Positions 10,503 through 18,299 of a stretch of 64,000 bases of DNA are shown here, in pieces. Position 1 is the stretch's first letter. Every line of letters starts with the position of its first letter. The notes below the pieces were generated by a model. It did not search any database, had not been told where the DNA came from, and saw only the letters and a program-made list of their open reading frames with translations. Position numbers and translations under genes: made by a program. This DNA is from Pseudomonas fluorescens (GTDB lineage Bacteria > Pseudomonadota > Gammaproteobacteria > Pseudomonadales > Pseudomonadaceae): NCBI RefSeq assembly GCF_001648775.1, contig NZ_LVEJ01000009.1:34216-98215 (forward strand), read 5' to 3'.

Positions 10503-13133
10503 ATGGGCAAATCGCTGGTCATTGTGGAATCCCCGGCTAAGGCCAAGACCATCAACAAGTATCTGGGTAACCAATACGTGGTGAAGTCGAGTATCGGCCA
10601 TATCCGAGACCTGCCCACCAGCGGTTCGGCTAGCGCCAGCAAAGAGCCAGCCGCCAAGCGCGGCAAGGCTGCTGCGGGCGAAGGTCCGGTGCTCTCGCCG
10701 AAAGAGAAGGCGCGCAAGCAGCTGGTCTCGCGTATGGGTGTCGATCCCGATCATGGCTGGAAAGCCAAGTACGAGATCCTCCCGGGTAAAGAGAAGGTGA
10801 TCGAAGAGCTGCGCCGGCTCGCCAAAGATGCTGACACCATCTATCTCGCAACCGACTTGGATCGCGAGGGGGAAGCCATTGCCTGGCACCTGCGCGAAGC
10901 CATCGGTGGTGACGACAGCCGCTACAAGCGTGTGGTGTTCAACGAAATCACCAAGAAGGCGATTCAGGAAGCCTTCTCGGAACCGGGCGAGCTGGACATC
11001 GATCGCGTCAATGCGCAACAGGCGCGGCGTTTCCTCGACCGCGTGGTCGGCTACATGGTTTCGCCGCTGCTGTGGGCAAAAATCGCCCGTGGCCTGTCTG
11101 CCGGTCGCGTGCAATCGGTGGCCGTGAAGCTGGTGGTCGAGCGTGAGCGTGAAATCCGTGCGTTCAACCCGGAAGAGTACTGGGAAGTGCATGCCGATCT
11201 CGGCACCACCAAAGGCTCGACCGTGCGTTTCGAAGTAGCCCGCGAGAAAGGCGAAGCCTTCAAGCCGCTCAATGAAGCGCAGGCTATGGCCGCGCTGGAG
11301 AAGCTCAAGTCTTCCAGCTACAGCATCGTCAAGCGCGAAGACAAGCCGACCAGCAGCAAGCCGTCGGCGCCGTTTATCACCTCCACCCTGCAACAGGCTG
11401 CGAGCAACCGCCTGGGCTTCGGCGTGAAGAAAACCATGATGATGGCCCAGCGTCTGTACGAAGCTGGCTACATCACTTATATGCGTACCGACTCGACCAA
11501 CCTCTCGGCTGATGCCGTGACGATGGCGCGCACTTACATCGAAGACGAGTTCGGCAAGAAGTACCTGCCGGAAACGCCAAACGTCTACAGCAGCAAGGAA
11601 GGCGCGCAAGAGGCTCACGAAGCGATTCGTCCTTCCGACGCCAACACCACGCCGAGCAAGCTCGCAGGCATGGAGCGCGACGCTGAGCGCCTCTACGAGC
11701 TGATCTGGCGCCAGTTCCTCGCTTGCCAGATGCTGCCGGCGCAATACTTGTCGACCACCGTCAGCGTAGGCGCTGGCGACTTCGAGCTGCGTGCCAAGGG
11801 CCGTATCCTCAAGTTCGACGGTTACACCCGCGTGATGCCACAGATCGCCAAACCAGGTGACGACGACGTTCTGCCTGATATGGCGCAAGGCGACGTGATG
11901 AAGCTGATCAAGCTCGATCCGTCGCAGCACTTCACCAAGCCGCCGGCCCGTTACTCGGAAGCCAGTCTGGTGAAAGAAATGGAAAAACGCGGCATCGGTC
12001 GTCCTTCGACTTATGCGGCGATCATTTCGACCATTCAGGATCGCGGTTACGTGACCCTGCACAACCGTCGTTTCTATTCGGAAAAGATGGGCGACATCGT
12101 CACCGAGCGTCTGTCGGAAAGCTTCTCCAATCTCATGGACTACGGCTTCACCGCCGGCATGGAAGAGAACCTCGATGACGTGGCGCAGGGCGAGCGCGAC
12201 TGGAAAAACGTACTGGACGAGTTCTACGGCGACTTCAAAAAGAAACTCGAAGTGGCCGAAAATCCGGACAGCGGCATGCGTGCCAACCAGCCGGTGATGA
12301 CCGACATTCCGTGCACCACTTGCGGCCGTCCAATGCAGATTCGTACTGCATCGACCGGCGTGTTCCTCGGTTGCTCGGGTTACAGCCTGCCGCCGAAAGA
12401 ACGCTGCAAAGCCACCGTCAACCTGGTGCCGGGCGACGAGATCGCTGCGGACGATGAAGGTGAGTCGGAATCGCTGGTGCTGCGCGGCAAGCATCGCTGC
12501 CCGATTTGCAGCACGGCGATGGACGCTTATCTGCTCGACGAGAAGCGCAAGTTGCACATCTGCGGTAACAACCCGGATTGCGCAGGCTACGAAATCGAAG
12601 AGGGCAGCTATCGCATCAAGGGCTACGAAGGTCCGAGCCTGGAATGCGACAAGTGCGGAAGTGAAATGCAGCTCAAGACTGGCCGTTTCGGCAAGTTCTT
12701 CGGTTGTACCAACCCGACCTGCAAGAACACCCGTAAGCTGCTGAAGAGCGGTGATGCGGCGCCGCCGAAGATGGATCCGGTGAAGATGCCTGAGCTGAAA
12801 TGCGAAAAGGTCAACGACACCTACATCCTGCGCGACGGTGCGTCCGGTCTGTTCCTGGCGGCCAGTCAGTTCCCGAAAAACCGCGAGACCCGTGCTCCGC
12901 TGGTGATCGAGATTCTGCCGCACAAGGACGAGATCGATCCGAAGTATCACTTCCTCTGCGACGCCCCACAGAAGGATCCGGACGGCCTGCCAGCGGTGAT
13001 TCGCTACAGCCGCAAGACCAAGGAGCAATACGTGCAGACCGAAGTCGATGGCAAGCCTACCGGTTGGAAGGCTTACTTCGACGGCGGTAAGTGGACGGTA
13101 GAAGACAAGCGTACCAAGGCCAAAGCTGAGTAA
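10503..13133 (+). CDS. topA: DNA topoisomerase I
   Basis: The 876-residue type IA topoisomerase relaxes negative supercoils by a transient 5'-phosphotyrosine link. The Toprim domain begins [13 protein letters not shown] and has the acidic [13 protein letters not shown] motif. The catalytic Tyr326 is in [11 protein letters not shown]. Three C-terminal zinc-ribbon units are visible as Cys pairs (CTTCGRP...[20 protein letters not shown]...[15 protein letters not shown]...CTNPTC), followed by a further basic tail. Length and domain order match gammaproteobacterial TopA. Its own promoter lies upstream and a strong terminator follows, so it appears to be a single-gene unit. Confidence 0.97.
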   Translation: MGKSLVIVESPAKAKTINKYLGNQYVVKSSIGHIRDLPTSGSASASKEPAAKRGKAAAGEGPVLSPKEKARKQLVSRMGVDPDHGWKAKYEILPGKEKVIEELRRLAKDADTIYLATDLDREGEAIAWHLREAIGGDDSRYKRVVFNEITKKAIQEAFSEPGELDIDRVNAQQARRFLDRVVGYMVSPLLWAKIARGLSAGRVQSVAVKLVVEREREIRAFNPEEYWEVHADLGTTKGSTVRFEVAREKGEAFKPLNEAQAMAALEKLKSSSYSIVKREDKPTSSKPSAPFITSTLQQAASNRLGFGVKKTMMMAQRLYEAGYITYMRTDSTNLSADAVTMARTYIEDEFGKKYLPETPNVYSSKEGAQEAHEAIRPSDANTTPSKLAGMERDAERLYELIWRQFLACQMLPAQYLSTTVSVGAGDFELRAKGRILKFDGYTRVMPQIAKPGDDDVLPDMAQGDVMKLIKLDPSQHFTKPPARYSEASLVKEMEKRGIGRPSTYAAIISTIQDRGYVTLHNRRFYSEKMGDIVTERLSESFSNLMDYGFTAGMEENLDDVAQGERDWKNVLDEFYGDFKKKLEVAENPDSGMRANQPVMTDIPCTTCGRPMQIRTASTGVFLGCSGYSLPPKERCKATVNLVPGDEIAADDEGESESLVLRGKHRCPICSTAMDAYLLDEKRKLHICGNNPDCAGYEIEEGSYRIKGYEGPSLECDKCGSEMQLKTGRFGKFFGCTNPTCKNTRKLLKSGDAAPPKMDPVKMPELKCEKVNDTYILRDGASGLFLAASQFPKNRETRAPLVIEILPHKDEIDPKYHFLCDAPQKDPDGLPAVIRYSRKTKEQYVQTEVDGKPTGWKAYFDGGKWTVEDKRTKAKAE

Positions 13134-13150
13134 GCGTTAGCCTAATACTG

Positions 13151-13197
13151 AAAGGCCGCATGACAACCCTTGGGTTTTCATGCGGCCTTTTTGTTTT
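13151..13197 (+). terminator. Intrinsic terminator after topA
   Basis: AAAGGCCGCATGA pairs perfectly with TCATGCGGCCTTT over a 14-base loop, then TTGTTTT follows. Confidence 0.92.
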
Positions 13198-13276
13198 GTG
13201 CTTGCGGTGGGATCGGCTGATCCACGACACTGTCCGGCCTGTGTGAAGCAATTATTTCGTTGTGGAGAGCGCCGTC

Positions 13277-13801
13277 ATGGCTCACGAACTCTATACCCGT
13301 ACCAATCAGAAGATCTATTTCGCCGGCCTGTCGCTGGAAGCCCTGGCTCGTGCTGAAGAAGGGCGGGCGATGAATTCTCTGGCGTTGATTCAGGCCGGTC
13401 GTGAATCGGCGTTGTTTCACCTCTATGGCGCTCTGCTGGGGCTTTGCCATGAGATCGCGGGTTTCTATCGTCTGCCCCAGGCCAATGCGCCACGCGCGGA
13501 GATGCTGTTGACGCGCGAAGTTCTGGAGTCGATCGCAATTCCCGAACTGGCAGAAATGGTCGAATTGGCGGGCAACCCGGAAACCTGGCTGGCTCAACTG
13601 CTGGCTGCGCATTCGGCGCTGTTTCAGCCGCCACGGGTGCCACACAAGCCAAAGGGCGACGTGACGCAGCCGCTGATTCAGGCGATTAATCTGGATGAGG
13701 AAGAGGCACCGGAAGAACTGAGCCGAGAGGAGCTGGAGAGCTGGCGGCAGAATCTCAAAGGCTTGGCGATTCGTTTCCGCGAAGGGTTGAACGAATGCTG
13801 A
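13277..13801 (+). CDS. Conserved Pseudomonas protein, DUF6586-like
   Basis: The 174-residue protein is predicted cytoplasmic and largely helical, with no signal peptide or membrane segment. It begins MAHELYTRTNQKIYFAGLSL and ends in an acidic stretch (NLDEEEAPEELSREELE) before a basic helix. I associate it with the DUF6586 family known mainly from Pseudomonas; the function is unknown and no catalytic motif is visible. GGAGAG lies seven to twelve bases ahead of the ATG at 13277. It precedes a second small unknown gene, and the lexA-sulA operon runs towards the pair. Confidence 0.8.
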   Translation: MAHELYTRTNQKIYFAGLSLEALARAEEGRAMNSLALIQAGRESALFHLYGALLGLCHEIAGFYRLPQANAPRAEMLLTREVLESIAIPELAEMVELAGNPETWLAQLLAAHSALFQPPRVPHKPKGDVTQPLIQAINLDEEEAPEELSREELESWRQNLKGLAIRFREGLNEC

Positions 13802-13873
13802 GGGCGATTGACACGGTGGCAATCTGAAACATGCTGCTGGTCAAGATCCCGAGCGAAGCCCGAATGATGTCTA

Positions 13874-13879
13874 TATAAT
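13874..13879 (+). promoter_or_regulatory. -10 hexamer TATAAT
   Basis: A perfect TATAAT lies 28 bases before the start of the 77-residue gene; no clear -35 box was found at the right distance. Confidence 0.4.
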
Positions 13880-13907
13880 CCCTGCCTTTCGTGGAGAACA
13901 GACCTTT

Positions 13908-14141
13908 ATGCCAACGTCCTTTCTAGAAATTGTCGAGTTACCAGACGGCCGAATCGAACTGCGCAGGGCTGAGGACGAAGGTTCTTTGGTGACTCTGGAT
14001 TTCTCCGAGGATGCCAAGACTTTCCTTCAGGGCCAGCACGTGGAAATCGCCAAGGCGATGTTGAGCGTCGGTGTGCAGATGGCGGGCCGGATGATCGAAG
14101 GCGAGTTTGATAAGGAAGAGGGGCCGCGGGTTCTTCATTGA
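13908..14141 (+). CDS. Conserved hypothetical small protein
   Basis: The 77-residue acidic protein begins MPTSFLEIVELPDGRIELRR and has a Met/Gly-rich helix near the C-terminus (AKAMLSVGVQMAGRMIEGEF). No domain is recognised. GTGGAGAA precedes the ATG by about ten bases and a perfect -10 hexamer lies upstream, so it is probably expressed on its own. It is convergent with sulA. I recall similar short proteins at the same place in other Pseudomonas. Confidence 0.75.
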   Translation: MPTSFLEIVELPDGRIELRRAEDEGSLVTLDFSEDAKTFLQGQHVEIAKAMLSVGVQMAGRMIEGEFDKEEGPRVLH

Positions 14142-14170
14142 TCCCCACCTGCTTCTTGCCGCTTCAGATC

Positions 14171-14194
14171 GGCTTCTCTGTCCTTGGAGAAGCC
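14171..14194. terminator. Possible hairpin between convergent genes
   Basis: GGCTTCTC pairs with GAGAAGCC over an eight-base loop between the small unknown gene and sulA. No T-run follows on either strand, so termination is uncertain. Confidence 0.35.
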
Positions 14195-14223
14195 CTGCGC
14201 TTCACACAGCGCACATCCCCAGA

Positions 14224-14697
14224 TCAACCCAATCGAATGTTCAGGCTTTGAGCGTCGCCCGTGCGTGCAGCGCTGATCAGTTGTTGCCGTGAATTGTTGT
14301 TCAACGGGTTGAGCCAGGTGACCACGGTGTGGCTGCGGCCCAGGCGCAGCGCTTCGCATGCCAGTTGCTGGGCGCTTTGAGTGCCCCGTGGTTGCAGTAA
14401 CAGAATGCGTTCGCGGTTCAGGCCGGCATCCCGCAACCACGTTTGCGTCAGGCTTGCCGGCGGTGCGATCAATGTCAGCCAGCGTGCGTCCTGATCCTCG
14501 CTCAATTCACGCAGGATCGGTGCCAGCAGGTTCAGGCAGTTCCCGGCCGCACCACGCAGTGACAGCTCACTGAATACTTCGGGTTCGGCATTCCATGGAC
14601 GCTCGACGACCTCTTTGAGGATCGGCGCCATCGGTTGCGCCAGAAACGCTTCGAATAGCGGCAGTTGTGTTTGCTGAGGTGTGTGTGGGAACTGCAT
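14224..14697 (-). CDS. sulA: SOS cell-division inhibitor SulA
   Basis: The 157-residue protein of the SulA family blocks FtsZ polymerisation during DNA damage. Recognisable parts are the variable N-terminus (MQFPHTPQQTQLPLFEAF) and the conserved RecA-like core (WLTLIAPPASLTQTWLRDAGLNRERIL, then ACEALRLGRSHTVVTWL). It starts ten bases after the lexA stop and has a near-perfect ribosome site (AAAGGAGG), so it is co-transcribed with lexA and under the two LexA boxes ahead of lexA. An upstream in-frame Met would overlap lexA and is not needed. Confidence 0.92.
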   Translation of the reverse strand: MQFPHTPQQTQLPLFEAFLAQPMAPILKEVVERPWNAEPEVFSELSLRGAAGNCLNLLAPILRELSEDQDARWLTLIAPPASLTQTWLRDAGLNRERILLLQPRGTQSAQQLACEALRLGRSHTVVTWLNPLNNNSRQQLISAARTGDAQSLNIRLG

Positions 14698-14707
14698 AAA
14701 GCCTCCT

Positions 14708-15316
14708 TTAGCGGCGGATGACGCCGACACTCAAGCCTTCGATCACCAGTTCCTGATCTTTCAGGTCGACTTCGATGGGAGCGAACTCAGGGTTTTCGGC
14801 AATCAGCCAGACCTTGCTGCCTTCGCGCTTGAAGCGTTTGACGGTCACTTCATCGCCGATTCGAGCGACGACGACCTGGCCATTACGCGCTTCGCGGGTG
14901 GTATGCACGGCGAGCAGGTCACCGTCGAAAATACCGATGTCTTTCATGCTCATGCCGTGTACGCGCAACAGGTAGTCGGCACGCGGATGGAAGAAAGCCG
15001 GGTTGATGTTGCAGGATTCTTCGATGTGCTGCTGGGCGAGAATCGGTGCGCCGGCAGCGACCCGGCCAATGATCGGCAGCGTGGAGTCGTCGGCCTTGGC
15101 TTCGAAGCCCGGGATACGGATGCCGCGAGAGGCGCCAGGCGTCATCTCGATGGCACCCTTGCGCGCCAGAGCCTTGAGGTGTTCTTCAGCCGCGTTCGGC
15201 GACTTGAAGCCCAGCTCCTGAGCGATTTCCGCACGGGTTGGCGGGTAGCCGTTGTCTTCGAGGCAACGTTTGATAAAGGCCAGAATCTCGGCTTGGCGTG
15301 GCGTCAGCTTTAGCAT
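14708..15316 (-). CDS. lexA: LexA repressor
   Basis: The 202-residue SOS repressor and self-cleaving peptidase has an N-terminal winged helix-turn-helix ([21 protein letters not shown]), the Ala-Gly cleavage site in [11 protein letters not shown], the catalytic Ser in [12 protein letters not shown] and the catalytic Lys in [10 protein letters not shown]. RecA-stimulated autocleavage derepresses the SOS genes. Two LexA boxes overlap its promoter, so it is autoregulated. sulA follows in the same operon. psrA lies divergently about 230 bases away. Confidence 0.97.
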   Translation of the reverse strand: MLKLTPRQAEILAFIKRCLEDNGYPPTRAEIAQELGFKSPNAAEEHLKALARKGAIEMTPGASRGIRIPGFEAKADDSTLPIIGRVAAGAPILAQQHIEESCNINPAFFHPRADYLLRVHGMSMKDIGIFDGDLLAVHTTREARNGQVVVARIGDEVTVKRFKREGSKVWLIAENPEFAPIEVDLKDQELVIEGLSVGVIRR

Positions 15317-15326
15317 ATTGATCGCT

Positions 15327-15342
15327 CTGTCTTTTTATACAG
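15327..15342. promoter_or_regulatory. LexA box, proximal
   Basis: CTGTCTTTTTATACAG has the CTG-N10-CAG form of the gammaproteobacterial SOS box, eleven bases before the lexA start codon. Confidence 0.88.
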
Positions 15343-15345
15343 TGA

Positions 15346-15361
15346 CTGGGATTATATACAG
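15346..15361. promoter_or_regulatory. LexA box, distal
   Basis: CTGGGATTATATACAG has the CTG-N10-CAG form; centre-to-centre distance to the proximal box is 19 bases. Confidence 0.88.
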
Positions 15362-15503
15362 TGAAGCGAGCTTGGCAATGGCCGTTTTTTTACCGGCCGC
15401 CAGACGGTCGGCAGGTGTGTTTATTAATGCAGCGGGCTTGTGTGGTTAAATAGCTGACCGACCATTCCCAAAACGAACCGGCAGGCTTGACAAGGCACAG
15501 GCT

Positions 15504-15530
15504 GAAACGTATGTTTCAAACAAGTGTTTG
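15504..15530. promoter_or_regulatory. Tandem PsrA operators
   Basis: GAAACGTATGTTTC (15504-15517) and CAAACAAGTGTTTG (15517-15530) are two perfect copies of the PsrA consensus (G/C)AAAC-N4-GTTT(G/C) sharing one base. They end 16 bases before the psrA start codon, so they should mediate autorepression that fatty acids relieve. Confidence 0.88.
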
Positions 15531-15545
15531 TCAGGCGGAGTAGCC

Positions 15546-16253
15546 ATGGCCCAGTCGGAAACCGTTGAACGCATTCTTGATGCTGCCGAGCAGTTGTTCG
15601 CGGAGAAAGGTTTCGCTGAAACCTCATTGCGTTTGATTACCAGCAAGGCTGGCGTCAACCTGGCAGCAGTGAACTATCACTTCGGTTCGAAGAAAGCCCT
15701 GATTCAGGCAGTGTTCTCGCGCTTCCTCGGGCCGTTCTGCATCAGCCTCGATAAAGAGCTGGAGCGCCGCCAGGGCAAGCCTGAAAACAAGCCAACCCTT
15801 GAAGAACTGCTGGAGATCCTCGTCGAACAGGCTCTCGTGGTTCAGCCACGCAGCGGCAACGATTTGTCGATTTTCATGCGCTTGCTCGGTCTCGCCTTCA
15901 GCCAGAGCCAAGGCCACTTGCGGCGTTATCTGGAAGACATGTACGGCAAGGTGTTCCGTCGCTATATGTTGCTGGTCAACGAAGCTGCGCCGCGTATCCC
16001 GCCGATCGAACTGTTCTGGCGCGTGCACTTCATGCTCGGCGCCGCTGCGTTCAGCATGTCCGGCATCAAGGCGTTGCGAGCGATTGCCGAGACCGATTTC
16101 GGCGTCAACACCTCCATCGAACAAGTGATGCGCCTGATGGTGCCGTTTCTCGCTGCAGGCATGCGCGCCGAAACCGGCGTCACTGACACCGCCATGGCCA
16201 CCGCGCAACTGCGTCCGCGCAGCAAATCAACGCCGGTCGCCGCCAAGGTTTAA
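15546..16253 (+). CDS. psrA: TetR-family regulator PsrA
   Basis: The 235-residue regulator has an N-terminal TetR helix-turn-helix (ILDAAEQLFAEKGFAETSLRLITSKAGVNLAAVNYHFGSK spans about residues 10-50) and a ligand-binding helical domain. In Pseudomonas, PsrA senses long-chain fatty acids, represses fadBA and itself, and activates rpoS. The start at 15546 follows GGCGGAG. Two perfect operators overlap its promoter region. The C-terminal tail (PRSKSTPVAAKV) is basic and probably disordered. The regulated fadBA operon lies 6.7 kb to the left. Confidence 0.95.
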   Translation: MAQSETVERILDAAEQLFAEKGFAETSLRLITSKAGVNLAAVNYHFGSKKALIQAVFSRFLGPFCISLDKELERRQGKPENKPTLEELLEILVEQALVVQPRSGNDLSIFMRLLGLAFSQSQGHLRRYLEDMYGKVFRRYMLLVNEAAPRIPPIELFWRVHFMLGAAAFSMSGIKALRAIAETDFGVNTSIEQVMRLMVPFLAAGMRAETGVTDTAMATAQLRPRSKSTPVAAKV

Positions 16254-16319
16254 CCGCGCACGGGTGGGCGCGGCAGCTTGTATCCGCTAAGCTAGCCGCC
16301 CATGCCGACTCTCGTTCTG

Positions 16320-16399
16320 AACCCGATCTCCATAGAAATTGCCGACCTGCCGAGCGTTGCTCACGGTAGCGATTTCCTGCCGATCGGGTTTTTCGTTTT
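16320..16399 (+). terminator. Long-loop terminator between psrA and nagZ
   Basis: AACCCGATC (16320-16328) can pair with GATCGGGTT (16382-16390) over a 53-base loop, followed by TTTCGTTTT. This would end psrA transcripts only a dozen bases before the nagZ ribosome site. Confidence 0.5.
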
Positions 16400-16411
16400 C
16401 AAGGAATCTCT

Positions 16412-17422
16412 ATGACTGCTGGCCTGCAAGGCTCGTTGATGGTGGACGTCGCCGGTACCTGGCTGACGGCCGAAGATCGCCAATTGTTGCGTCAGCCCGA
16501 AGTGGGCGGCCTGATCATTTTCGCGCGCAACATCGAGCACCCACGCCAGGTGCGTGAACTCAGCGCGGCGATTCGCGCGATTCGTCCGGATCTGCTGCTG
16601 GCCGTGGACCAAGAGGGCGGTCGCGTGCAGCGCCTGCGTCAGGGCTTCGTGCGTTTGCCGGCGATGCGCGCCATCGCCGACAACCCGAATGCTGAATACC
16701 TCGCCGAACAATGTGGCTGGATCATGGCCACCGAAGTGCTGGCAGTCGGCCTCGACCTGAGTTTCGCCCCGGTGCTCGATCTGGATTACCAGCGCAGCGC
16801 TGTCGTCGGCACTCGTTCGTTCGAAGGCGATCCCGAACGCGCCGCATTGCTTGCTGGCGCATTCATTCGCGGCATGAACAGCGCCGGCATGGCCGCCACC
16901 GGTAAGCACTTTCCTGGCCACGGCTGGGCCGAAGCCGATTCTCACGTCGCAATTCCGAATGACGAGCGCAGCCTCGACGAGATCCGTGCCAACGACCTCG
17001 TGCCATTCGCCAAACTCAGCAAACAACTGGCCGCGATCATGCCGGCGCACGTCATCTATCCGCAGGTGGATTCGCAGCCAGCCGGTTTCTCCCGGCGCTG
17101 GTTGCAGGACATCCTGCGCGGCGAATTGCAGTTCGACGGCGTGATTTTCAGTGACGATTTGTCGATGGCCGGCGCCCACGTGGTCGGCGACGCCGCCAGC
17201 CGCATCGAAGCCGCACTGACTGCCGGTTGCGACATGGGCCTGGTGTGCAATGATCGCGCCGCTGCCGAACTGGCCCTCAGCGCCGCTCAGCGCATGAAGG
17301 TCAAGCCATCCGCGCGCATCGCGCGTATGCGTGGTCAGGCATTCGCCAGTACCGATTACCGTCAGGATCCGCGCTGGCTCACCGCCATCGGCGCGCTCAA
17401 AGACGCTCAACTGATCGATTAA
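16412..17422 (+). CDS. nagZ: Beta-N-acetylhexosaminidase NagZ
   Basis: The 336-residue cytoplasmic glycoside hydrolase family 3 enzyme removes GlcNAc from anhydro-muropeptides in cell-wall recycling; the product 1,6-anhydroMurNAc-peptides induce AmpC in Pseudomonas. The family signature KHFPGHG-x-AEADSHVAIP is present, and the nucleophile Asp is in IFSDDLSMAGA. It begins MTAGLQGSLMVDVAGTWLTAED. AAGGAATC lies ahead of the ATG. mtnP follows 12 bases downstream, so the two are probably co-transcribed. Functionally it processes the anhydro-sugar products of Slt, encoded at 0.95 kb. Confidence 0.95.
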   Translation: MTAGLQGSLMVDVAGTWLTAEDRQLLRQPEVGGLIIFARNIEHPRQVRELSAAIRAIRPDLLLAVDQEGGRVQRLRQGFVRLPAMRAIADNPNAEYLAEQCGWIMATEVLAVGLDLSFAPVLDLDYQRSAVVGTRSFEGDPERAALLAGAFIRGMNSAGMAATGKHFPGHGWAEADSHVAIPNDERSLDEIRANDLVPFAKLSKQLAAIMPAHVIYPQVDSQPAGFSRRWLQDILRGELQFDGVIFSDDLSMAGAHVVGDAASRIEAALTAGCDMGLVCNDRAAAELALSAAQRMKVKPSARIARMRGQAFASTDYRQDPRWLTAIGALKDAQLID

Positions 17423-18172
<750 letters not shown>

Positions 18173-18198
18173 TCCTGGCTTGAAATCGAGTCGAGTCA

Positions 18199-18274
18199 AT
18201 CGCGAGCAGGGCTAGCTCCCGCATCGGATTTGTGGCGTTCACAAACCCCTGTGGGAGCTAACCCTGCTAGCGAT
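18199..18274. repeat. Degenerate REP pair
   Basis: ATCGCGAGCAGGGCTAGCTCCCGC faces an inverted TGTGGGAGCTAACCCTGCTAGCGAT. The GCGAGC core has drifted to GCTAAC/GGCTAGC, so this is an old or divergent REPIN. It lies between convergent mtnP and the SNF2 helicase gene. Confidence 0.8.
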
Positions 18275-18299
18275 AGCTTTCTATCTGGCGACGCAGATC

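Noticed and set aside
10485..13028. Long open frame on the minus strand across topA (and similar ones antisense to slt, fadB, fadA, gap, mfd and yjbH).
   Set aside because: These are shadows of GC-rich genes with strong third-position bias. They are Arg/His/Gln/Val-rich, lack known motifs and ribosome sites, and the sense gene is clear in each case.
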